Below, piece by piece: positions 1-4,605 of a DNA stretch of 6,652 nt; the stretch's first letter is position 1, and each line of letters begins with the position of its first letter. A program made the translations under genes and the position numbers. A model generated the notes under the pieces. That model made no database searches, had not been told where the DNA came from, and was given only the letters and a program-made list of their open reading frames with translations. Source of the stretch: Pseudomonadota bacterium (lineage in GTDB: Bacteria > Pseudomonadota > Gammaproteobacteria > Steroidobacterales > Steroidobacteraceae); assembly GCA_021820785.1 (NCBI GenBank), contig JAKADE010000160.1, positions 1-6,652 of the forward strand, read 5' to 3'.

Positions 1-16
1 CAAGCAGCTTTTTCAT
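1..16 (-). CDS. merP: MerP, periplasmic mercuric ion-binding protein (5' end only)
   Basis: Only the first five codons lie in the window; read on the minus strand they give Met-Lys-Lys-Leu-Leu, the usual beginning of a MerP signal peptide. A strong Shine-Dalgarno (AAGGAG, plus-strand bases 23-28) sits six bases before the ATG. The gene lies 33 bp downstream of merT on the same strand, the standard merT-merP order of proteobacterial mer operons. MerP is a small secreted protein that binds Hg(II) with two cysteines in a GMTCxxC motif and passes it to MerT; that motif would be outside the window. The identity rests on position and the start residues, so it is an inference, though a good one. Confidence 0.8.
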
Positions 17-49
17 GACGAACTCCTTACTTCAATGAAACAGGGGGCT

Positions 50-418
50 TCAATAGAACAGGGGTGCGGCGTACGGGAAGGCGAATGCGATCACAATCAA
101 CGTGGCCACGCACCAGAAAATGACCTTGTAGATGCTCCGGACATGCGGCATGGCACAAACCTCACCAGGCGTGCAGGCCCTCGCCGGCCGAAAAATGCGC
201 CACCACGCGAAGAACAAGGCGATCAGCGCGGCGCCGAGGAAGAATGGGCGGTCGGGCTCGAGCCGCGTCAAGTTTCCGATCCAGGCGCCACTCACGCCCA
301 GCAGCACGAGGACGAGCGGTCCGAGACAGCAGGTCGAGGCCAGGATCGCCGCCAGCCCGCCGAGAGCGAGGCTGGCCATTCTGACCGCGGGTTGTTGGGC
401 CGGGGGTTCTCCGCGCAT
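50..418 (-). CDS. merT: MerT, mercuric ion transport protein
   Basis: A complete 122-residue inner-membrane protein; the family is usually about 116 residues. Three hydrophobic segments are visible at roughly residues 16-42, 58-74 and 97-116. The first carries the adjacent cysteine pair C30-C31 (STCCLGP) that accepts Hg(II) from MerP. The cytoplasmic loop between segments 2 and 3 carries the second pair, C82 and C88 (ACTPGEVCAMP), which hands the ion to the reductase MerA. These are the diagnostic MerT features. The ATG at 418 is preceded by an AGAGG-like ribosome site and lies just after the mer promoter, so MerT is the first structural gene of the operon. It is transcribed divergently from merR and followed by merP. 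Expression should be repressed by MerR without mercury and activated when Hg(II) binds it. The N-terminal extension (residues 1-12) is slightly longer than usual. Nothing indicates inactivation. Confidence 0.95.
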   Translation of the reverse strand: MRGEPPAQQPAVRMASLALGGLAAILASTCCLGPLVLVLLGVSGAWIGNLTRLEPDRPFFLGAALIALFFAWWRIFRPARACTPGEVCAMPHVRSIYKVIFWCVATLIVIAFAFPYAAPLFY

Positions 419-451
419 GCCGTACCTCTTGCGATTTCCCGTATTGGGGAT

Positions 452-482
452 ACCTTAAGACCGTACTCGACTACGGAGTCAA
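452..482 (-). promoter_or_regulatory. mer structural-gene promoter and MerR operator
   Basis: Read on the minus strand, the -35 box TTGACT (477-482) and -10 box TAAGGT (452-457) are separated by 19 bp. The spacer contains the MerR dyad CCGTA-N6-TACGG (461-476). The overlong 19-bp spacer and centred dyad are the hallmark of mer promoters, known from Tn21 and Tn501: MerR bound with Hg(II) twists the DNA so that RNA polymerase can use the misaligned boxes. The boxes match the Tn21 promoter as I remember it. The operator also sits directly before the merR start, so MerR should repress its own transcription. A plus-strand merR promoter must overlap this stretch; TTGCGA at 429-434 followed 16 bp later by TACCTT is only a weak candidate. 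Confidence 0.93.
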
Positions 483-483
483 T

Positions 484-924
484 ATGCTCGAGTCCTATAC
501 CATCGGAGCCCTGGCAAGACAGGCCGGCGTCAATGTGGAGACGATCCGCTACTATCAACGCCGGGGGCTCATCGGGGAGCCGCGCCGCCCGCCCGGCGGA
601 ATCCGCCGCTACGGCGAGCCCCACGCCGAGCGACTGCGATTCATCCGGCAAGCCCAAGCACTCGGCTTCAGCTTGGAGGAGGTGAAGGAACTCCTCGCGC
701 TCGAGGACGGCCAGCATTGCCGAGAAGCCGAACGACTGGGCGCCATCAAATTGGCTGCGGTACGGGAGCGGCTGGGTCAGTTGCGGCGGGTCGAGCGAGC
801 ACTCGCCGCGCTCGTCGACCAGTGTCACCGCAATGCAGGGAGAGTGCGCTGCCCGCTGATGGCGGCGCTGGGAGCTGGGCGGGCAGTCAATCCTCACGCG
901 CAGCGCTCGGACGGGGGAGAGTAG
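484..924 (+). CDS. merR: MerR, mercury-responsive transcriptional regulator
   Basis: A 146-residue cytoplasmic DNA-binding protein, close to the usual 144. The N-terminal winged helix-turn-helix (residues 5-70) shows IGALARQAGVNVETIRYYQR, a wing with GGIRRY, and the RLRFIRQAQALGFSLEEVKELL helix pair. A long dimerisation helix follows. The three Hg(II)-binding cysteines are present at C79 (in DGQHC), C114 (VDQCH) and C123 (RVRCP), matching C82, C117 and C126 of Tn501 MerR. This makes it a genuine mercury sensor rather than a copper, zinc or redox relative. The ATG at 484 has GGAG five bases upstream and begins two bases after the mer operator. It is divergent from merT and merP. The last 20 or so residues (from AVNPHAQ) are variable among MerR proteins. 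A diverged fragment of another merR 3' end occurs at 3566-3675. Confidence 0.96.
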   Translation: MLESYTIGALARQAGVNVETIRYYQRRGLIGEPRRPPGGIRRYGEPHAERLRFIRQAQALGFSLEEVKELLALEDGQHCREAERLGAIKLAAVRERLGQLRRVERALAALVDQCHRNAGRVRCPLMAALGAGRAVNPHAQRSDGGE

Positions 925-963
925 TCAGGAGCGCTCAGGCGCCGGCCGGGATCTCGGCGCGGA

Positions 964-1305
964 ATGCGCGGATGGAATCAGCGTGCGGCCCTCGATTCCA
1001 GCGGTGAATGCCCCGGACGCGGGGACACCGGCCGGCTCTCGGCACTGTGCATCGCGGCGCAGAAGCATGGCGGGCAAGTGCTGCGCACCGGCGGTGCCGA
1101 GTTCCAAGAGCGCGTCGCGTGCATGTGTGCGACGATGAATATTCACGTCGTGAATCCGGATCTGGCTGTGATTGTTCGTGATGCACAGCCGCAGCTCTAT
1201 TGTCACCGCGCGTGGGCGTTGGCCAGCCAGTGCGTGCGCGAAGAGTGCGAGCGCGAACGACAGGGGGTCGCCGGCCGGGAACGGCGGGCGGTCGAGGGAC
1301 GGTAG
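964..1305 (+). pseudogene. possible remnant of a relaxase/polyvalent-protein LPD7 domain
   Basis: An open frame of 113 codons follows merR in the same frame. Most of it is not recognisable. The central part, about bases 1015-1200, reads SALCIAAQKHGG, then a short strand, then FQERVACMCATMNIHV and NPDLAVIVRDAQPQL. From memory, this pattern (helix with AAxKxGG, a GxxEFxERV turn, small-residue helix, V.NPDL, then an ERER-rich stretch) resembles LPD7 domains found in conjugative relaxases and other large mobilization proteins. There is no relaxase catalytic motif, no good ribosome site before the ATG at 964, and the ends look unrelated. If the resemblance is real, this is a broken internal fragment of a mobilization gene. 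It could equally be a chance open frame in GC-rich DNA; several other frames here are open too. Confidence 0.3.
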
Positions 1306-1716
1306 GAGGTCGTGACCCAGGAGCCCCGGACCGCGGCACGGCCCTCCGGGCAGCCTGGGCCAGCGGCTCGGCAAGCAGCCCCACCCGCCGATCGTACAGC
1401 GCTCCGCCGCGTCATCGGGCGGTCGAAGGGTGGAATCGACGATCGCCGGCCGAACGAGAGACGGGTGGCGGCGGTGGCCGGCCCCGAGAGCAACCTTGCC
1501 GGCGCCGGCGCAGCATCGGTGGAGAGACTACCCGGATGCTGGCAGGCCGCCGCCGGCAGAAGTCGTCGAAACGCAGGAGCGTGGAGATCGGCGCGGTGCT
1601 CGCTTCGGGCACGCGCGGTGACGGACGCTGAGCGGTCTGCGGATGCAGCGCACCGAACAGCCGCCATGGTGAGGCTCGCGCTGTTGCGGCAGCCCTTCAG
1701 GACCCTGAGGCTCCGC
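1306..1716. other. gene-poor stretch, nothing recognisable
   Basis: No convincing gene on either strand. The sequence is very GC-rich, so several frames stay open by chance. Their products are rich in Arg, Ala and Pro and show no fold-like pattern of hydrophobic residues. A GTG at 1312 has an AGGAGG-like run only two bases before it, too close for a normal start. Short palindromes such as GCCGGCGCCGGC (around 1499) occur but have no T-tract. The pdxH gene ends at 1717 on the minus strand, so its terminator should be here. The only candidate is an imperfect small hairpin at about 1694-1710 with no U-run, which I do not call. The stretch may be decayed mobile DNA. Confidence 0.5.
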
Positions 1717-2409
1717 TCAAGGCTGTAGCCGGATGACGCGCCACGGTTCCGGTTCGAACGTCTCGCCGGTCGCGGTCAGTCGCCGGGTCCACAGCAGTCG
1801 GTCGTGAATGCGCGCCGCGCCCTCCACCCAAAGCTCGACCGATTCGGCCCAAAGACGGTAGCCACCCCAATGGGGTGGTCTGGGGATCACCCCCGCGAAC
1901 GGCGCGCGCATTGCGTAATCCGGCACCGGCGCTCCCAAGCGTTCAGCCGCCGCCGCGAGCGCCCACTCAAGCGCCTGCCGGGATTCGGCGGGCTCGCTCT
2001 GTGCGCTCGCCCATGCGCCGATCCGGCTCTGCCACGGACGCGAGGCGAAATAGGCGTCGCTCTCGGCCGACGGTGCCGTGACCACCGGCCCCTCAATACG
2101 CACCTGCCGGTGCAGCGCATCCCAGTGAAAGACCACGGCTGCGCGACCGTTGGCTGCGAGCTCGCGGCCCTTGCGGGACTGGTAGTTGGCGTAGAAGGTG
2201 AGATAGCCGGGTTTGACCGACACGCCTTTGCAGAGCATGACGCGCGCCGACGGGCGTCCTTCGGCATCGCACGTGGCCAGGACCATGGCGTTCGGATTGG
2301 GTTGCACCCGGTGGTTGCGCGCTTCGGTGAGCCACCGCTCGAGCACGGCGAGTGGCTCGGCCGGCGGAGCGCCGGCGGACAGTTCATTGGGCATGGTCAT
2401 GGGCGTCAT
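1717..2409 (-). CDS. pdxH: PdxH, pyridoxine/pyridoxamine 5'-phosphate oxidase
   Basis: FMN-dependent cytoplasmic enzyme that oxidises pyridoxine or pyridoxamine 5'-phosphate with O2 to pyridoxal 5'-phosphate, the last step of B6 synthesis and salvage. With the ATG at 2409 it has 230 residues (E. coli 218). Family motifs in order: RVMLCKGV (R56, K61, FMN phosphate), FYANYQSRKGREL (S78-R79-K80), FHWDALHRQVRIEG, YFASRPWQSRIGAWAS (Y120, R124, S128 for substrate phosphate), HWGGYRL (W181, R185), RIHDR (R200, H202, substrate) and a terminal RLQP. All key residues are present, so it should be active. In-frame starts also exist at TTG 2445, ATG 2400 and ATG 2394. I prefer 2409 because the longer N-terminus has no family character, although GGGGAGG lies a rather long 14 bases before 2409. 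It is divergent from the PAS gene and has no operon partner visible. It is normally a single-copy chromosomal gene, so its place between mer fragments is odd. Confidence 0.92.
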   Translation of the reverse strand: MTPMTMPNELSAGAPPAEPLAVLERWLTEARNHRVQPNPNAMVLATCDAEGRPSARVMLCKGVSVKPGYLTFYANYQSRKGRELAANGRAAVVFHWDALHRQVRIEGPVVTAPSAESDAYFASRPWQSRIGAWASAQSEPAESRQALEWALAAAAERLGAPVPDYAMRAPFAGVIPRPPHWGGYRLWAESVELWVEGAARIHDRLLWTRRLTATGETFEPEPWRVIRLQP

Positions 2410-2440
2410 GGTACGGAATTCGGCCTCCCCGCAGGCGTGA

Positions 2441-2479
2441 GTCAATTTGCCGCGGAGATGTGTATATCTCCGTATTGAC
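2441..2479. promoter_or_regulatory. nested inverted repeat in the pdxH/PAS divergent region
   Basis: A perfect 7-bp inverted repeat, CGGAGAT (2453-2459) and ATCTCCG (2466-2472), has a 6-base centre. It is enclosed by an outer 6-bp inverted repeat, GTCAAT (2441-2446) and ATTGAC (2474-2479), with unequal gaps of 6 and 1 base. It lies between the start of pdxH on the minus strand and the PAS gene on the plus strand. The outer arms create TTGACC on the plus strand (2475-2480) and TTGACT on the minus strand (2442-2447), both -35-like. A plus-strand -10 candidate GAGAAT lies at 2499-2504. The arrangement suits an operator shared by two divergent promoters; the symmetry is seen directly, the function is inferred. 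There is no T-tract, so a terminator is unlikely. Confidence 0.45.
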
Positions 2480-2537
2480 CCGGAGAAGTCACCGCAACGA
2501 GAATTTCAGACTTTTACAATCCAACGACAACCTGTTG

Positions 2538-2915
2538 ATGCATCTCCCCGCGGATCTCGAAACTCTCGTGATGCAAGCGGGCGACTGCGCCCTCATCGTT
2601 GGCGAATCGGGCTCCATTCTGTTCGCCACCGATCCAGCCTGCCGTCTGCTGAAGTATGCGCCGGGTGCGCTCGATGGTCAGACTGTCGAGTCCCTCGTGC
2701 CCGAGCGGTATCGCATCGCGCACATCAGTCACCGCCTGCGCTTCACGGACGAACGTCGTATGCGACCGATGGGAACCGGTCTCCCGCTGGTCGCTCTCTG
2801 CAAGGACGGTGCTGAGCTCCCGGTGGACATCAGCTTGAATCCGGTTCAGCGTGGGTTGGTGACCCTTACTGTCGTGGGAATCCAGGTGCGAGAATCCGCT
2901 CCCTCCCTCAGATGA
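2538..2915 (+). CDS. single PAS-domain protein
   Basis: A 125-residue protein consisting of little more than one PAS sensor domain. Residues 8-35 show the first strands and helix (ALIVGESGSILFATDPACRLLKY), residues 41-62 the APGALDGQTVESLVPERYR helix region, and residues 76-118 the conserved core. That core has RPMGTGLPL, ALCKDGAELPVDISLNPV and a last strand, TLTVVGIQV. The RPMGxG...KDGxELPVxISLxP pattern is typical of PAS domains at the N-terminus of histidine kinases and diguanylate cyclases. No output domain follows: the frame stops at 2913. No cofactor-binding residue can be assigned; a heme, flavin or small ligand are all possible. The ATG at 2538 lacks a clear Shine-Dalgarno, and the frame is open upstream (GTG at 2460 is an alternative), so the start is uncertain. 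It may be a stand-alone sensor acting through a partner, or a truncated larger sensor. Confidence 0.75.
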   Translation: MHLPADLETLVMQAGDCALIVGESGSILFATDPACRLLKYAPGALDGQTVESLVPERYRIAHISHRLRFTDERRMRPMGTGLPLVALCKDGAELPVDISLNPVQRGLVTLTVVGIQVRESAPSLR

Positions 2916-2948
2916 ATCCGATCCACCGTCGGCCGGCGGTCGCCTGGT

Positions 2949-2964
2949 AGCATCCCCGGATGCT
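2949..2964. repeat. short perfect inverted repeat after the PAS gene
   Basis: AGCATCC (2949-2955) and GGATGCT (2958-2964) are perfect 7-bp arms around two bases, 33 bases after the PAS stop codon. It could form a tight hairpin and might act as a transcription end or mRNA-stabilising structure between the PAS gene and the convergent gene ending at 3042. No T-run follows on either strand, so it is not a standard intrinsic terminator. The right arm includes an ATG (2960) that opens a 40-codon frame, which I do not regard as a gene. Confidence 0.3.
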
Positions 2965-3041
2965 CGAGGTCCAAGTGGCCAGTCACCTGGGCCGCGAGAG
3001 CCGGGGCACGCGCGGGCGCGACGAGGCAGAAGCAGCACGAC

Positions 3042-3362
3042 TTATCGCGACCCGCGATCCTTCTTCGCGCGTGTCGCTTTGATCTCCTCGCTCAACCGCC
3101 GCAAGTCATCCAGCGTGCGCTTCCTCGGGCGGGACCGAGCGTCCGCCGGCAGTGCGGATTGGTTGTATGGATCGTGCGGCGATGCAGGGTCCGGCCCGTG
3201 CGCACCGTCGCAGCTCAAGTCCGACCCGATCTTCCTGAGACGTCCGGTATCGATGTCATGGTCGAATCGCCCGGTCTCGCTCTGCCATTCCCAGGTGGCA
3301 TTTCCCCGCTCATCGAATGCGACCCGCCCGGAGGGCTTGCGTGTCTTTTTATGGGTGCTCAT
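3042..3362 (-). CDS. small conserved hypothetical protein (GRV-DERGN-WEW / DPYN type)
   Basis: A 106-residue soluble protein without signal peptide or membrane segment. A basic N-terminus (MSTHKKTRKPSGR) leads to GRVAFDERGNATWEWQSETG (residues 12-31), a segment DIDTGRLRKIGSDLS (37-50), the short motif HDPYNQS (63-69), and a charged helical tail KRTLDDLRRLSEEIKA (81-96) ending in basic residues. From memory, this layout recurs in small uncharacterised beta- and gammaproteobacterial proteins, with the GRV...GNAxWEW and DPYN motifs conserved. No function is known to me. The ATG at 3362 is chosen over the TTG at 3395 because the family-like part begins with MSTHKK; a GAGAAG lies nine bases before it. 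It is convergent with the PAS gene and has no operon partner. The mix of charged helix and WEW motif could suit a protein- or nucleic-acid-binding role, but this is speculation. Confidence 0.7.
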   Translation of the reverse strand: MSTHKKTRKPSGRVAFDERGNATWEWQSETGRFDHDIDTGRLRKIGSDLSCDGAHGPDPASPHDPYNQSALPADARSRPRKRTLDDLRRLSEEIKATRAKKDRGSR

Positions 3363-3395
3363 CTCACAGCGCTTCTCAGGGACAAGATAATGCAA

Positions 3396-3565
3396 CGACT
3401 GGATCGGAGGACGGAAAGATGACTATACCAGGCTATCCGAAGTTCTCCATGGCCGCGCGGGCCCATGGCAGATGACAGCATGACGGCGGCGCCAGGGAAT
3501 CCCTGTTTTCGGACCGAGTCTAATAAGGTGGTTGATTGAACTTGATGAACCGGCGCGCGCGGTAG
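3396..3565. other. intergenic stretch left of the merR remnant
   Basis: No gene can be supported. Overlapping open frames on the minus strand look like chance products. A CAGGG-AAT-CCCTG hairpin at 3493-3505 followed by TTTT (3506-3509) is visible, but its stem is only five pairs and no gene ends close before it on the plus strand. The base mix shifts locally (an AT-richer patch around 3515-3550), and the homology to merR begins abruptly near 3566, so a recombination junction may lie here. Confidence 0.4.
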
Positions 3566-3675
3566 GAGCTCGACACGTGCCGACGCCCAATGCAGGAAGA
3601 GTGCGCTGCCCGCTGATCGCGGCGCTGGGGGCCGGGCGGATGGTCAATTCTCGCGAGCAGAGCTCGCACGGGTGA
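3566..3675 (+). pseudogene. merR: 3' remnant of a second, diverged merR
   Basis: Bases 3588-3672 align without gaps to 831-915 of the intact merR, with 12 mismatches in 85 by my hand count (about 86%). Read from 3589, the frame gives NAGRVRCPLIAALGAGRMVN and a further eight residues to a TGA at 3673-3675: the MerR C-terminus including the last Hg-binding cysteine. Just upstream, in another frame, 3566-3586 reads ELDTCRR, matching the VDQCHR segment with the preceding cysteine (TGC 3578-3580). A small indel near 3587 therefore broke the frame. A TAG at 3563 and unrelated sequence lie further upstream, so about 110 residues of the gene are gone. The divergence shows it is not a fresh duplication of the neighbouring merR but comes from a different mer operon or an old copy. 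No mer operator accompanies it. Confidence 0.85.
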
Positions 3676-3697
3676 TGGCAATCACGAGCGGCGGGGG

Positions 3698-3802
3698 ATG
3701 ATCTTCGAGTGGAAAGCACTGACGGAGTGGACCTCAGCAATCAACTCTGCCGCTGCGATTGCGCCACTCGCGGGAGTGGTTAGGCTGGGATGCCGTAGGT
3801 AA
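3698..3802 (+). CDS. possible small or truncated membrane peptide
   Basis: A 34-codon frame starts at ATG 3698, right after a GGGGG run, and reads MIFEWKALTEWTSAINSAAA followed by IAPLAGVVRLGCRR. A polar, tryptophan-containing head followed by a short hydrophobic stretch (residues 14-28) resembles the first residues of small membrane-anchored proteins, but the hydrophobic part is short and ends in arginine. Its 3' end overlaps the end of the antitoxin-like gene on the opposite strand by 23 bases. It may be a genuine microprotein, the stump of a longer gene cut at the junction, or chance. No family is recognised. Confidence 0.2.
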   Translation: MIFEWKALTEWTSAINSAAAIAPLAGVVRLGCRR

Positions 3803-4088
3803 TGCGCCCGAGCAGGTCTTCGACGCGGTCAGCGCCGTCGGGGGTCTGCGCGACCACAATGGGTCTCTCGCCGTGCAGTTCCCGATGCGGGGTCGTGAGA
3901 AACCGTGCCGCATCCTCCTCGAACAGCTCCAGAGCTTGAGCGCAAACTTTGGCGAGGTGGGCCGGCATATCCGGCGGCGGGGTGGCCAGCAACGCCGTCA
4001 GGCGAGATAGCAGTTCGTTCTCGCGTTCCCGCACTGCAGTCAGTTCCATAAGAATCGCAGCGAGGCGGTTACCAGCTTCGATAGTCAT
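3780..4088 (-). CDS. orphan Xre/MbcA/ParS-type antitoxin (toxin-binding domain)
   Basis: A 102-residue cytoplasmic protein. Its C-terminal half (residues 52-102) carries the toxin-binding domain of the Xre/MbcA/ParS family (DUF2384): ALELFEEDAARFLTTPHREL, then GERPIVVAQTPDGADRVEDL and LGRITYGIPA. The (F/W)L.TP...L.G..P......T..G...V..LLGRI.YG signature is clear. In known pairs (MbcAT, ParST, Xre-RES) this domain blocks a RES-type toxin, an NAD+-degrading or ADP-ribosylating enzyme. The N-terminal half (1-50) is a charged helix with leucine spacing (LTAVRERENELLSRLTALLA), probably a coiled coil, instead of the expected Xre-like helix-turn-helix. No RES toxin gene lies downstream (3423-3779) or upstream to 4600, so the antitoxin is solitary. 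The ATG at 4088 is the only good start, though its ribosome site is weak. It could be a decayed pair, an anti-toxin decoy, or a partner for a toxin elsewhere. Confidence 0.8.
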   Translation of the reverse strand: MTIEAGNRLAAILMELTAVRERENELLSRLTALLATPPPDMPAHLAKVCAQALELFEEDAARFLTTPHRELHGERPIVVAQTPDGADRVEDLLGRITYGIPA

Positions 4089-4446
4089 GGCTCAATCCAG
4101 ACCCGTGTGTGCAGGGGATCAGAGCGCTTCCAACCCCGAGTTAGAAACATCATGTTATGTATTTTTGGCCGATCAGTGCATCCAGGCCGTCAGCCGTGTT
4201 CTCCATGCCCGAGTGCGAAATTCTTGCACCCTGGTGCGAGGAGGGGCAAGCTCATTGGTTGGATCACAGTTCGAGACGCAGACGCTTTATCAAAGACGCG
4301 CACGCAGGGCGCGACAGGAGGTCAGCAACACACGCACGAACCGAATACTTGAGCTGAACAATCCAGGTTCGGGGAAGAGGCACAGCGGACCCGCACGGTG
4401 AGGCGTGCGAGTCCGCCGCGGCGACAGAGACGTTCTTCGGCGCATC
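4089..4446. other. gene-poor stretch before the transposon
   Basis: No convincing gene. A comparatively AT-rich patch around 4143-4170 lies upstream of the antitoxin start and may contain its promoter: on the minus strand TGGATG and TACATA are 17 bp apart, a poor match. Three short plus-strand frames overlap between 4107 and 4400; one includes GKLIGWITVRDADALSKTR, vaguely like a CBS-domain strand, but nothing around it supports a domain. Confidence 0.4.
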
Positions 4447-4535
4447 TGTTGTCGCACTTAGTATCTGCGCCTTCCTGATCCCGCGTCAAGAATCGGGCAG
4501 GTCCCCGAGGGTGAAGTATTGTCCGCCGGAGCGTT
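4447..4535 (+). mobile_element. candidate left end of a Tn7/Tn5053-like transposon
   Basis: Elements moved by TniA/TnsB transposases start with 5'-TGT and carry several transposase-binding repeats inside each end. Between the antitoxin and the transposase the best match is TGTTGTCGCACTTAGTATCT starting at 4447. A second related site, ATTGTCCGCCGGAGCG, lies at about 4518, sharing the TTGTC(g/c)gC core. The transposase gene starts 159 bases inside this point, a normal distance. The 5 bp before it, GCATC (4442-4446), would be the target duplication. The right end is outside the window, so neither the inverted repeat nor the duplication can be confirmed; another TGT in 4150-4600 could be the true end. 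Confidence 0.28.
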
Positions 4536-4605
4536 GGACGCTCGTCCGCGCTTCGGGCGGGCGGTTGGGGTTGCGCGCGCGGCGCGCCGCCTCGAGGGAG
4601 ATCGT

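Noticed and set aside
35..685. Long plus-strand open frame across the merT/merR region
   Set aside because: Antisense to merT and out of frame with merR, both of which have full family motifs; its product has no recognisable pattern.
1203..1667. Minus-strand 154-codon frame as a gene
   Set aside because: Arg/Ala/Ser/Pro-rich without motifs; overlapping frames on both strands are equally open because of the high GC content.
2410..2445. TTG-initiated 12-residue extension of PdxH
   Set aside because: The extra residues are unlike PdxH N-termini and run into the palindromic control region; ATG 2409 gives a length close to the family norm.
2960..3082. 40-codon plus-strand frame starting inside the 2949-2964 palindrome
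   Set aside because: No Shine-Dalgarno, charged low-complexity product, and its end overlaps the opposite-strand conserved gene.
3493..3509. Hairpin CAGGG-AAT-CCCTG followed by TTTT as a terminator
   Set aside because: Five-pair stem with a short T-run and no plus-strand gene ending nearby.
3423..3740. Minus-strand 105-codon frame as a possible RES toxin partner for the antitoxin
   Set aside because: It lacks the RES motif residues and the fold-like hydrophobic pattern, and it lies antisense to the merR remnant.
4107..4352. Plus frame containing GKLIGWITVRDADAL, reminiscent of a CBS domain
   Set aside because: Only about 15 residues look similar; the rest of the frame has no CBS features and no ribosome site was seen.
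4519..4605. TTG-initiated 29-residue extension of the transposase
   Set aside because: Arg/Ala-rich, no ribosome site before the TTG, whereas ATG 4606 has GAGGGAG at ideal spacing.
4447..4605. CRISPR array or guide-RNA locus near the transposase
   Set aside because: No regularly spaced repeats are present; only two loosely similar short sites were found.
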